DNA from: Symbiodinium natans
Lineage: Eukaryota; Sar; Dinophyceae; Suessiales; Symbiodiniaceae
Length of the DNA stretch: 64,000 nucleotides
Direction: 5' to 3'
Assembly (NCBI GenBank): GCA_905221605.1
Contig: CAJNDS010001391.1
Coordinates: 1-64,000 of the forward strand
The notes beneath the pieces were generated by a model, which saw only the letters and a list, made by a program, of their open reading frames with translations, had not been told where the DNA came from and did no database searches. Both the position numbers and the translations under genes were made by a program. Shown in pieces: positions 11,233 through 20,879 of the stretch; the first letter of the stretch is position 1; every line of letters starts with the position of its first letter.

Positions 11233-14200
11233 TCACTTCTTTTTCCGATTGTTGGCAATCTTGAGGTGAAGTTGCAGCAGAATATACTCCAGGTCCGAAA
11301 CTGCAAGAACAGGATCCTGTACGCCCCTTTGAATTGAGGATACCAATCCTTCTCTTTTTGCGTCCTCAATCGCTTGGCAAGATTGACCCAGCTCTGCACT
11401 CACAGCTGTAGACGCTTGCGCATCCACATCAGGAGGACGATCCTTTTCCTCAGGCCCTTTCACCACCACCACTTCTCCCTTTTTGGGACTCTGACTTTTC
11501 TCCTTCTTCTTCGCCTTCCCACCGACGTTTGACTTTGTGCGCATTTTCGAGGCTTTTTCCCCTGCAGAAACCGCCGCATTGGATGATGATCCACTCTTCT
11601 CAATGGTCGCCGGCATCTTCTTCGGCTTTGGAACCAGGAGAGTGTAAGGATCTTCGATAACTGCAGTTTTCCTCTTCTTTTTAACCTTTTTTGCCTCCTC
11701 CTCCTCAACGACAACCTCCGTCTCAGAAGTCTCAACCACCTCCTTTTCGGCAGGAATATCTTTGCTGGACTCCCTTTCTAGGGACCTCTTCTTGCCCCTT
11801 TTGGGATCTTTTTCTTCTTCCACGTTGGCTCGCTCGAACCATATCCTCAGGTCATTGACCCATTCTTCCACCTCCTCGAGCGAAACCTCATACGACTTCA
11901 CTACTTCGTGAAGTTCCAGCACGGACAACATATCGCCGGTCCACGAAACCCATTCTCTATCCATCTGGTCAGCATCTCCATTGAACTTCAGGAGTTTGAA
12001 CAGTGGGTCCGCCTCTGCTCGAGCCAAATCTGTTTTGCCATTCGACAGAAATGAAATCGCTTCCATCAACAGTTCCGACATTTTGGTGTCATCGTCATAA
12101 GTCATGGAATACTCCTCACCATCATCGAACTGTTCAGGAGAGATCTCCTCTTCCCCACCTTTTGCACCAGAACTTCTCCTTGGACCATCCCTTGGGGGCG
12201 TCCTCGGAGACCTTGGCCTCTGTTCATTCAGCGGATCACCATGCTCAAAAACACACCTGTCACCATAACGACACTTCCCAGACTGAGCAAACTGAATGCA
12301 CCTCACACCAGTTGCATCATGCGAGAACGCACACGTCTTTCCAGCGAAACAGTGTCTCCCCGCCACATAGTATTTGCACCAATACGAATGCAGCACCACA
12401 TCATCTTCTGAATGGATGAATTTGCAGTCTTCACCAAATTTGCAGCGATCTTTTCCCTTACTGAACCAATAGCAGAAGCCTTTCTTCCTCTTCTCCAAGC
12501 GCTCCGCCTCGAACCGGTCCATAGGGCGATTCTGCTCTACATGAACATTGCCATGTGCCTGAGAACTGCTCCCTTCACCCCAGGTGCTATCAGTATTTGA
12601 TGCTTGGAGTACAGCTGGAAAACCTGGCCTTGGTCCTACCACCTTCATGATTGGTTTTCCGCCAGCTCCTGAGCCACACTGAGACGATCCAAAAACATTG
12701 AACTTCTTCATGAAGGCTTTCCTAGTGCCGATCTTCTGCACCCTTTTGATTGGACGCTTCATTGTTCCAACCTTGCATCCAGATACGTTCAAACGACACA
12801 ACCTCCTATACCCAGCTCTATATCCCTTTTTCCAAAGAGCCATAAGGATTTTAGAGGCAGTAACATTCTCCACCTCTACCTTTTCCAACGATCCCTCACT
12901 TCCCGGAACAAACCCCTCCAGCCCATCCATATCTGAAGACCTTTCCATCTTTTTTGACACCACTTCGTCGAGGTAGTCTTCAGAGATCCAGGGTAAGTTC
13001 CTCTTAGAGGAAGGATTGTCACCATTGTTTGGTCCTTCACCAGGATACCCCTTTGTGCTGTCAAAGATCTTCCCAGTAGTGCGGTCCTGCGTAGAGAAAT
13101 TGGAAGCAACGCGAGAGTACACTGACCACAAGAAAATCCTTGTGCCCGCCAGTCTTGACGACCCACTGGATGTCTCCTCTTCCGGAGAGACTTCTGGCGC
13201 TTTGCCATCCCTTCCAGTGTCACCAAGTGTCTCACCTCCAGCATCTTCAATGGGAATAAGGGATTCATTGTTCCCTTGATCTAGTACCGCATCTTGTTGA
13301 TCGGGGATCTCCAGCACCATTCCTGTAGGATCCACTTCCTCATCAGCATCGTCGTCCATTCTTCTCCAGAGAACTTCCAATTGATCAGCGCAAGTCGCCG
13401 CCTGAAGGAACTCCATCATTTGATCCCTCCCGTGCTGCCAGAGAAATTCGGAATTCACCACTGTCCCTTGGCCTCCAAGTCTAAGGAATGGAGCGACCAG
13501 ATTGGCTACCCTTGCCATAAGTTCCACATGAACTTCCATGCCTGGACTGCGACTCCAATCATAGGCTATTGCCTCCATAGCAGTTCCAAACTTTTCAGTA
13601 TTTCTGAATTCCTTTTCCAGGCCAGGAGAAAGCAGTGCACCCATCACCGAAAGAGGATAATTTCCCACCACCGGCAAGCACGGATTGTCATGGAACGAAT
13701 GATGCAAATCACAATAATATCCTTGATCTCTCCTTTCAAAAAGGAGTCTCCCAGTATTCAACTGGGCATTCAGTTCATCCACTTGAACCATTTCAGCACA
13801 TATTCTCTGTGCTGTGTACGCCATTGCTGGCCAGATGGAACGATCGGTCAGACCACGACGCATAACCCAATCAGTTGTTGGCGACTGAATCAGCGTCCTT
13901 GGATCATACACCAGAACTACCATCGCACCGTCACCCATTGACTGATCAGCATCGTCCTCCAGTGCCAGGTTCTCATCCTGTTCGCTTGCACCCTCGGATG
14001 ACATGCTAATAACCAAATTTCGATCCATCTTATTGGACCCTTTTTGGCAGTCTCTTTGCCCCACCGGCAACTTGCCAACTGCAACCTTCCAATAAATCCG
14101 ATTCAGAAGACCTTTAACCAGCAATTGCTGAGGAACATTCTTCACCGGACGAACATCCAATGTCTTCGCACCATCACCATGGAGTTCATTGCTCCCACCT

Positions 14201-17200
14201 TCTCCTTCGTTTTGGTCAGTCTCCTCGCCAGGAATTTGCACTGCTCCTTCCAGCGCCGTCTCCTGTCCAGCCACTTCTTGCCCAGGAAGAACTTGAGCGC
14301 CTTCAGATACATTCACCTGTCCAGCAACACCTTGCCCAGGTAAAACCTCATCCGTGGAGCCCACCGCCAGCGAACCAACTATAACTGAGCCATCCCTTGC
14401 TCTTTTTTGAGACTGTTCAGTTCGACGAGAAGGTTGTGGTAGCGAAAAAACTTGAGAAGTCACTTCTTGGCGGGTCTCCCCCCGCGACGCTTTGTCGCGT
14501 TCTTCGCCAAGGTGAACCGATTTTTTCTGCCCGTCATTGGGGCCGGAAGAACCACCCATCGGAACATTGCCACGAATCGCAGTTCTCTGTGAATCCCTTT
14601 CTTGCAAAAGGATTTCCCGCATGCGGTGCACAGCATTGGTCTCTTCCTCGCTTGAATCGCTTGAGGAAGCGGCATAAGAAACCAAAGCCTCCGCCTGATC
14701 ATCATCGTCCACCACATCTGCCCACGCTCTGCTGAACCGATACGACAACCCACCACGAGGCTTCAGTTCCAGTGGTTTTGGTTTCTCCACCACTTCCGCC
14801 GGTTGCGCTCGTCGCTGTGAGCGAGAGCGTGGCACCTGTCGCACCTGTTTTTTGTCCAGCAAGGGCCTTCCCCTTTTCACAGGGTTTGATATTGACCGAT
14901 ACTTTTTTGTTGGTGGGTTCACCGGTGGCATTCCAACTCCCACCAACTTCAGCTTCTGTACGCACAGTGGAGACCTCTGCGCAAGCGTCCAAGCGTCACG
15001 GTACTTGACCTTATCAAAAAGCTCCCGATAGGAGCCTCTCGGCATCGTTTTTGCACCGGAGCCTTCAGCTTCACGCACCTGAGTGAGGGTTCGCACCGCC
15101 GCTCTTCCAGTCCCTTTGTTCCCAGAAGATTGTTGTACCCGTACAGATGCATCAGAAGGAACTGCCTTTTCCGGTCCTCCCGGTCGATATCGGACCTCAC
15201 CCACCAATTGCAGAATTTTGCATGCGGTCACCTTGTTGATCCCTTTGTCAACCAAATCTTCCACAAAGATGAACTCTTGCAAGTCCGACACATTGGTCAC
15301 ACCAAGGGTAATCATCACCTCACTTACATGAGGGGTATACACCCACAGGTGTTCGTTGCGAGCCATCCAATTTTCAATTGGCTCCTCTGGATTGTGAAGC
15401 TGAGTACTAGTGGATGCAGCCACCGAATTCTTTTGCTCATCAGCTTCTTCTTCATCCAGAATACCCTTTTCACCATCTTTTTGTGACACATTGGTCATTT
15501 GCAGCGCTTTTGGTGCCGAGGAGGACGAAGATTCTGCTCCCCCACTTACCGGTGGTTGAAAAGCGTTCCTGTCGGGAATCTCCAATCCCCTTCCCCTTTG
15601 AAATGACACATGGTTTGCCACATTCACCAAATGCTTCAACTGAGTCAGCCGGTCTTCAGACATCTCTTCGTGAGAATACTTGCAGCCAAATCGCACACGA
15701 CATCTCCCTTTGAGATAGTAGTCGAAACAGCAATGGTGGAACCCCGCGTCCCTTAGTGCCTTCCTGGAAGCATTGTCCCAAGATTTGCCAGGCTCCCAAG
15801 TCCCTTCCAATGCCATGTCATCGTCGTGGAGATACCTGCACGCAGTCCCATATTTACAACCACTTTGATTGTAATACAGACACAGCCGTTTCTTCGTTTC
15901 ACCCAGCGTAGGCTCACCTTTTGATGTCCCTTTGCCATAGTTGTACTGGGCACGGAAGGCCGAATCCTCCCGCTCCTGCTGCACCTCATCCACTGTACCT
16001 TCATCAGTTGGAGGGCCACCGATGTCCCCATCCTCGTCACCAGTTTTTTGGCTGTTCTTTGGCTCAGTTGGCTCTCCTTCAGGCCACCCTTCACCGTAGC
16101 GACGATGTTCATAGGAACACCCATCTCCATTTCGACACCTCCCTTGATTGAAGAACTTGCACAGCTTGCTGTATCCAGGTGACACAGTCTTCGGAGTCGT
16201 GTGAGCCTTTTTGTACTGATCGGGATCCATATAGGCTTCTATTGGCCTGTTTTCCCTCTTACTCATCTCCTCGATTGCACCATCAAGCTCTTGCAGAAAT
16301 CGCTTGGTGTCCAACCACAGCTCGTTCCAAAGCTCATCTTTCCCTTTGCTCAGCAAAATTGCCACCGCTTCACCCACGACTGGTCCACTAAATCTTCTTT
16401 TCTTGCGTGCCAGTTCGTAGAGCGCGTTGTGGTACTGCTTCCGGGAAAAAGTGGTTGTTTCTTCCACACCTGCACGTTCTGTCTCCTCAGGCTTCCAATC
16501 ATCACTTAGCAAGATGTTGTATGCGCTCCGAGCCTCATTATTCAAGAATGCATGATCTGCAATACACTCCACAATCACGTCCATTGGACGACTCAGCAAC
16601 ATCCCAGTGATTTTGCCCACATAGTCATTATCTATTGTTTCATCTTCCAGGAGATTTCGACAGATTTTTTCTCCATAGAGCTGTTTCTGCTCAGCCTCCT
16701 CTTGTTCCTTAGAGGATGCTTTTGGCTCGGCAAACCACTCGCGAGACTGCTGTTCTTCCGACTTCCAGTCCCATTGACCATCGGAACCTTTGTACCATTG
16801 ACCAGTCTGCCATGAGCCTGTCCACCATGTACCCCAGCCGCTGTCCTTCCATTTGCGCAGCGTTGAAGAGGAATCCTCCTCGTCCTCTTCCAAAACCAGA
16901 AAGGTGTCCAAGATTATGGTACCATCATCTTCCACTCGTTTCACTGTTCCATTGACAGTATCACCAAATTTGAACTGATGTGCATTGTTCCCTTCTGCAG
17001 GAACCAATACATTTATATCACCATGGTCCAAAAAGGCTCCATACCCATTGATGCAGCGCACTAGACCAATGATCTCATCTCCCTCTTGATAGCAATGTGT
17101 CCCAGGTGATTCCAAGGCTCCCGCTCGGGGCACTTTCTTTGCATGCTCTTCAGAAACCATCTCTGTATCATCGGCTCCTGGCGCATCCTTTGTCTTCACC

Positions 17201-19014
17201 TTTGGGTCACACTGCTCGTCCTGCTCCACGAGTCCCACAAGCTCATCTTTTTTGTGCTCCTGGATTTCAGGACCTTCCTTTTTTCCAGCCAATGGCTTTG
17301 CCTCATCCGTTACAGTTCGCTCGGTGTCGACTTCCGGTGAACTTCCAGACGGCAACGCTTCTCCCTTCATGGGAGTGGACCCATCATTGGAGTCCTTTGT
17401 CTCACCTTCTGCAGCAGGCAAATCCTCTTCCACTGCAGGGCAATTGAGTCGATCATCCACGGCAGGCACGCTTTCTTCCACCGCAGGCTCCTTTGGTTCC
17501 ATGGCCTCCAAAGGAGAATTTCCACCATCATTGACCACAGCTGCCTCATTGGCTCCGGTGTAGCCTTCGCCATTTCGTTCCTCGCTGCTAACTTCAGGCT
17601 GCACCAGTGCGTCCACCTGTGAACCTCCATCATCAGCTGCTGCGGAGACCTGCGCCCCATTGTTGCAGTCGCCCGTGGAACGTACCACCATATGCACCTC
17701 AACCCGTGCTTCCTTCGCACTCCAGGTAATATCTGGCGCATCAACCCGCGCATCATTGGCGCTCCAGGTCTCATTTTTCAGATCATCCGTGTCTCCAGCT
17801 ATTCCAGAAGTTTCCTTTTCCCTTTGAATGGCAGAATTCTCGGCACCAAGCGAAGAGACCTCCTCAGTCGTAATGCACAACTTTTTCCCTTCGTCATCCA
17901 AATCTCCAGGGCCATCTTCCTGAACGACAGGCACCACATCCACCACTCGCTCTTCTGCAGCCGACACAATTCCGATCTCCACATTGGGCATTTTTTCTTC
18001 TGGACCCACCGATTCCACCGCTGCCACACCCTCAGAAAGCGCTTCCGTTTCTTCCCGATCCAGATGTTCTCCAGCGATGTCTGCTTGGTTTCCAGAAATT
18101 CCTTCCTCTTCAGGAGAACCCGAGGTCTGGGCGTCAGCACCACCCCTAGGACCGCTATCCCCGATAGTAGAGGAAAAATCCTTTTCACTTACACTATTTA
18201 CACCGCTGTTCACACTTTCCATGCTACCCTGCTGTGCCCTAGAAGACTCAGTAGGTGACGAGGACGAGGTAGCACCCAGCGCTGGCTCATCTTCCCCAGG
18301 GACAATGCCCATTCCAACACCTGGCCCCTCGCTGTTTCCAGCCATTCCAGTCTTCTTAGGCACCACCCATTGGGTATCTCCAGTGTCTAAACAGTAAAGA
18401 TATTCTCTCCCATCATCATGAAAATGGCGTTCCCATGTCTTCCCATCGCAGTCGATGATTGGAAGGTCAGCAGCTTGAGACACTTTGCCTCCACCATCAG
18501 CGTATAAGTCTTCATCTGACTCTTGCTGTATTCTTGCTGCCTCCAATTCCAGGATTTCTCCTTCACTCATCACCATAGCAACAGGAACGACTCCTTCTGC
18601 GTCCCCAACGACGAGGATACTGCTTTTTGTCGCAGCAACAGGCGCAGTTTCTTCCGCTTCACCTGTCAACAGATCACCACTTTCAGCCGCGAAACTCACT
18701 TTGTTGCGAGCTCGCTTGGAAACAGGGATAACATCCCCAACCAGTTCTGTCTGGCACCCTTGCTCCACCATCTTTGACGTAGAGGAGCTTGTTGTTGGCG
18801 CTCCCGTTGATTCAGCAGATTCCGCAGCTCGAAGAAGATGCCCATGTTTGCTCAGAAGGCGCAGCAAAACTGCTTCCATCTGGTCTTCCAGTCCTTCCAC
18901 CACCGGCTTCTCTTCGCCACGCATACCACCAACATCAACCAGAGCTTCCACATTGGGAACAACTTTTTCACCCGTTGCAGACCTTTTGACACCACCTTCA
19001 CCTTGGTCGCCCAC
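11233..19014 (-). CDS. giant Gag-like RNA-binding protein of LTR element (2593 codons)
   Basis: One uninterrupted frame fills the element. Visible motifs in order: a WW-like domain at residues 192-220 (W194, W216, final P); an S1-like RNA-binding fold at about 645-705 (GYGAFLDHGD); three CCCH zinc fingers starting near 952, 1045 and 1095 (spacing C-X7/8-C-X5-C-X3-H); a SAM-like helical stretch at about 1215-1275; three more CCCH fingers at 2181-2258; and a lysine-rich tail. Acidic, low-complexity linkers separate them. I see no YxDD, integrase HHCC or aspartic-protease motif. The role is probably to bind and package element RNA (inference). The displayed start is a GTG; the first in-frame ATG is residue 31, and an out-of-frame ATG lies at 19062-19064. 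A host CCCH protein captured by the element is a less likely alternative. Confidence 0.85.
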   Translation of the reverse strand: MGDQGEGGVKRSATGEKVVPNVEALVDVGGMRGEEKPVVEGLEDQMEAVLLRLLSKHGHLLRAAESAESTGAPTTSSSTSKMVEQGCQTELVGDVIPVSKRARNKVSFAAESGDLLTGEAEETAPVAATKSSILVVGDAEGVVPVAMVMSEGEILELEAARIQQESDEDLYADGGGKVSQAADLPIIDCDGKTWERHFHDDGREYLYCLDTGDTQWVVPKKTGMAGNSEGPGVGMGIVPGEDEPALGATSSSSPTESSRAQQGSMESVNSGVNSVSEKDFSSTIGDSGPRGGADAQTSGSPEEEGISGNQADIAGEHLDREETEALSEGVAAVESVGPEEKMPNVEIGIVSAAEERVVDVVPVVQEDGPGDLDDEGKKLCITTEEVSSLGAENSAIQREKETSGIAGDTDDLKNETWSANDARVDAPDITWSAKEARVEVHMVVRSTGDCNNGAQVSAAADDGGSQVDALVQPEVSSEERNGEGYTGANEAAVVNDGGNSPLEAMEPKEPAVEESVPAVDDRLNCPAVEEDLPAAEGETKDSNDGSTPMKGEALPSGSSPEVDTERTVTDEAKPLAGKKEGPEIQEHKKDELVGLVEQDEQCDPKVKTKDAPGADDTEMVSEEHAKKVPRAGALESPGTHCYQEGDEIIGLVRCINGYGAFLDHGDINVLVPAEGNNAHQFKFGDTVNGTVKRVEDDGTIILDTFLVLEEDEEDSSSTLRKWKDSGWGTWWTGSWQTGQWYKGSDGQWDWKSEEQQSREWFAEPKASSKEQEEAEQKQLYGEKICRNLLEDETIDNDYVGKITGMLLSRPMDVIVECIADHAFLNNEARSAYNILLSDDWKPEETERAGVEETTTFSRKQYHNALYELARKKRRFSGPVVGEAVAILLSKGKDELWNELWLDTKRFLQELDGAIEEMSKRENRPIEAYMDPDQYKKAHTTPKTVSPGYSKLCKFFNQGRCRNGDGCSYEHRRYGEGWPEGEPTEPKNSQKTGDEDGDIGGPPTDEGTVDEVQQEREDSAFRAQYNYGKGTSKGEPTLGETKKRLCLYYNQSGCKYGTACRYLHDDDMALEGTWEPGKSWDNASRKALRDAGFHHCCFDYYLKGRCRVRFGCKYSHEEMSEDRLTQLKHLVNVANHVSFQRGRGLEIPDRNAFQPPVSGGAESSSSSAPKALQMTNVSQKDGEKGILDEEEADEQKNSVAASTSTQLHNPEEPIENWMARNEHLWVYTPHVSEVMITLGVTNVSDLQEFIFVEDLVDKGINKVTACKILQLVGEVRYRPGGPEKAVPSDASVRVQQSSGNKGTGRAAVRTLTQVREAEGSGAKTMPRGSYRELFDKVKYRDAWTLAQRSPLCVQKLKLVGVGMPPVNPPTKKYRSISNPVKRGRPLLDKKQVRQVPRSRSQRRAQPAEVVEKPKPLELKPRGGLSYRFSRAWADVVDDDDQAEALVSYAASSSDSSEEETNAVHRMREILLQERDSQRTAIRGNVPMGGSSGPNDGQKKSVHLGEERDKASRGETRQEVTSQVFSLPQPSRRTEQSQKRARDGSVIVGSLAVGSTDEVLPGQGVAGQVNVSEGAQVLPGQEVAGQETALEGAVQIPGEETDQNEGEGGSNELHGDGAKTLDVRPVKNVPQQLLVKGLLNRIYWKVAVGKLPVGQRDCQKGSNKMDRNLVISMSSEGASEQDENLALEDDADQSMGDGAMVVLVYDPRTLIQSPTTDWVMRRGLTDRSIWPAMAYTAQRICAEMVQVDELNAQLNTGRLLFERRDQGYYCDLHHSFHDNPCLPVVGNYPLSVMGALLSPGLEKEFRNTEKFGTAMEAIAYDWSRSPGMEVHVELMARVANLVAPFLRLGGQGTVVNSEFLWQHGRDQMMEFLQAATCADQLEVLWRRMDDDADEEVDPTGMVLEIPDQQDAVLDQGNNESLIPIEDAGGETLGDTGRDGKAPEVSPEEETSSGSSRLAGTRIFLWSVYSRVASNFSTQDRTTGKIFDSTKGYPGEGPNNGDNPSSKRNLPWISEDYLDEVVSKKMERSSDMDGLEGFVPGSEGSLEKVEVENVTASKILMALWKKGYRAGYRRLCRLNVSGCKVGTMKRPIKRVQKIGTRKAFMKKFNVFGSSQCGSGAGGKPIMKVVGPRPGFPAVLQASNTDSTWGEGSSSQAHGNVHVEQNRPMDRFEAERLEKRKKGFCYWFSKGKDRCKFGEDCKFIHSEDDVVLHSYWCKYYVAGRHCFAGKTCAFSHDATGVRCIQFAQSGKCRYGDRCVFEHGDPLNEQRPRSPRTPPRDGPRRSSGAKGGEEEISPEQFDDGEEYSMTYDDDTKMSELLMEAISFLSNGKTDLARAEADPLFKLLKFNGDADQMDREWVSWTGDMLSVLELHEVVKSYEVSLEEVEEWVNDLRIWFERANVEEEKDPKRGKKRSLERESSKDIPAEKEVVETSETEVVVEEEEAKKVKKKRKTAVIEDPYTLLVPKPKKMPATIEKSGSSSNAAVSAGEKASKMRTKSNVGGKAKKKEKSQSPKKGEVVVVKGPEEKDRPPDVDAQASTAVSAELGQSCQAIEDAKREGLVSSIQRGVQDPVLAVSDLEYILLQLHLKIANNRKKK

Positions 19015-19117
19015 ATTGGAGCTCGATGATGCCGCACCAGTCCGTAACCAGTTGGTCGCGCCATGGCTTCAAACTTCCACCCTAAAGCCGAAACACAAAC
19101 CGCAGGGAACCTAATTT

Positions 19118-19129
19118 GGGCTCATAACC
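19118..19129 (-). other. primer-binding site, half-tRNA-iMet type
   Basis: Directly inside the 5' LTR the minus strand reads GGTTATGAGCCC. This is the exact complement of GGGCTCATAACC, the anticodon arm of eukaryotic initiator tRNA-Met, rather than of a tRNA 3' end. Drosophila copia and yeast Ty5 are known to prime from this internal part of tRNA-iMet, so the site supports copia-type affinity. Confidence 0.82.
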
Positions 19130-19416
19130 TACGGGGGCAACCGAAAGGGAACAGGGAAAGAAACCAACCCTCAACAGTCGCCTATATAGATTTCCCAGAT
19201 CGAACCAGAAACAAGAACACCCAACCCTAAGGGGACAAGGTAAGGGAGAAGGGACGGGACTACTCCAACCCGTTAAACCCAACCCCAAGCGTACGTACTT
19301 TTTCAACAAAAGCTGACGGCTCTCGGCCATCTTGAGCCATACATGTTTTCCGGGTTCATTAACCCTTCCAACTCTCAACACTAACTCTTTTCTACAATAC
19401 CAGTTGCAGCTCCGCA
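19130..19416 (-). repeat. 5' LTR
   Basis: 287-bp partner of 10575-10861. Contains the CTATATAG motif at 19182-19189. The outer edge abuts TAGGG and a telomere-like tract. Confidence 0.93.
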
Positions 19417-19503
19417 TAGGGTTTAGGGGTTTAGGGGTTTAGGGTTCAGGGGTTTAGGGGTTTAGGAGTTTAGGGGTTTAAGGGTTTTGGGGTTTAGGGG
19501 TTT
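19417..19503 (+). repeat. interstitial telomere-like tract
   Basis: Degenerate GGGTTTA/GGGGTTTA repeats directly abut the 5' LTR, and GGGTTTAGGG also directly precedes the 3' LTR at 10564-10574. The element therefore appears to have inserted into telomere-like DNA. Confidence 0.85.
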
Positions 19504-20204
19504 AGGATGACCAATACTCATCAACGCTTGGTTTGCATGCTGAATGACACCCCAGCTCCATAGCAGCACTGCACAAGTTTCCGACATGCGAAAGATCTTC
19601 TCACGTGGCCTACGACCGTGCTGCAAAAACATTCAGGAAACTGAGCAAGCTAGGAAAACTTTTGGATTTAATAGGTAAATATACAAAACCGGGTGCAACA
19701 TTAAAGCCACAAAGCCAGCAAACCCTAAGCCGGAAACCCTACAAGCGCTGCAGAGGCTCTATGAAGGCGCTATGAGGCTCTATACGCGTGGGGCCGAAGT
19801 AGTTGCACAAAAGCAAGCGCAGCCCGCAGGCGCCTGTGTTCTCCGCTGGGTTCGGAATTTTCTTCGAACCGACACTGGGGGATTAACGTATGGCTTGAAG
19901 GAAATGAGTCATCCTCATCGGGAGTCCTCTGCATGCACGACCGCCTCCCAGCAGTCGATCAAGCCTAAATTCGTCTTTAAACCACTATCCTAATCAACCT
20001 CACGCAACAACCATCGGCCGGTCATATCGTGATACGCACGCTGCTGTGGCCGAGTCATCTGCTCCCACGAGATGAGCGGCTTGTGCAATCAGTGCGAGCT
20101 CGCCTCCAGCCCACTGCTCGCGCTTAGGCCTGCAGGTTTAGGATGTTCAGCATCAAGAGCTGGGAGCCCGAGTCATCGCACAGCCTGGAGGTACGTTGCC
20201 CTCC
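19504..20204. other. no gene recognised
   Basis: About 700 bases between the telomere-like tract and the second dispersed-repeat copy. Open frames are short and show no family resemblance. Confidence 0.5.
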
Positions 20205-20770
20205 AATAAAATCGTATATACACAGAACCTCTCAAAGACCCTTCGCCGCAAAGAACTGCCAGAGACATCCGTCGGACTGAAATCAAGACTCGACCTCATA
20301 CTTGGTCTCACAGAGCCTCTGCAGACTCTGGCAAGTCTTGCGAAAGCTTTTGAAAGGTGCTGGTTCGCACCGATCAACATCAGTGACAGCGCACAGACGC
20401 CTCAAACCAGGTCGCACATGCCGAGAGTAAAAGCGCAGCTCATGAACTTCTCTATCATAAGCCAGTTTTGCAGCAGAACCCACACAGCCTACAGTAGAAG
20501 TCCTGATCACAGCTTCGCTCGCAGAAGTGCTGCTGTACATGCCTCCCCCACTGCAAGAGATGTAAGAAGACCAAGTGAACCCCCCTAAGCTTCATAAACT
20601 CTGAACCCAAACACCCTGAATCCTAGGTGCTTGAGATCTTTCCGATGTCGGTCGGACAAAGCGAAACCTTCAGTGCTTGTTTAGCGTATACGGCCAAAAA
20701 GGGGTTTGGGGTGAGGGGTTTAGCACCGAGTTACCTTGGCACTGCTTGGTAAGGTTCTGGCGAGGTCCGT
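20205..20770 (+). repeat. dispersed repeat, copy B
   Basis: Diverged direct copy of 9690-10310. Shared blocks include GAACTGCCAGAGACATCCGT (20255), GATCAACATCAGTGACAGCG (20371) and the AATCCTAGGTGCTTGAGA block near 20620. Relative to copy A it has an insertion around 20296-20318 and lacks bases elsewhere. Confidence 0.75.
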
Positions 20771-20879
20771 AACGGGGACATCTTCCGCATTTTGGCAGTT
20801 TAGCAACTCATGGAAGCATGGCAATTCGAATCCTGGATCCAATGCCCCATCCCTGGCCTGAACAAGGCCCAGACCTCAA

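Larger units (their letters stand above)
10575..19416 (-). mobile_element. LTR retrotransposon with one giant ORF and no pol
   Basis: An 8842-bp element bounded by 287-bp direct repeats and flanked by a possible 5-bp duplication. Read on the minus strand it has the LTR-element order: 5' LTR (19130-19416), primer-binding site (19118-19129), one long ORF (11233-19014), polypurine tract (10862-10872), 3' LTR (10575-10861). The LTR begins TG on the coding strand but ends TA rather than CA. I see no reverse transcriptase, integrase, RNase H or protease motif in the single ORF, so it should need proteins from another element. That resembles the Gag-only (TR-GAG) class of non-autonomous elements. 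The LTRs differ at one base, so the insertion is recent. Confidence 0.9.

Noticed and set aside
18523-18777. Plus-strand frames across 12-19 kb
   Set aside because: They are antisense shadows of the 2593-codon retroelement ORF.
18852-19064. Separate 70-codon gene at the 5' end of the retroelement
   Set aside because: It overlaps the large ORF in another frame and has no motif; kept only as a start-site question.
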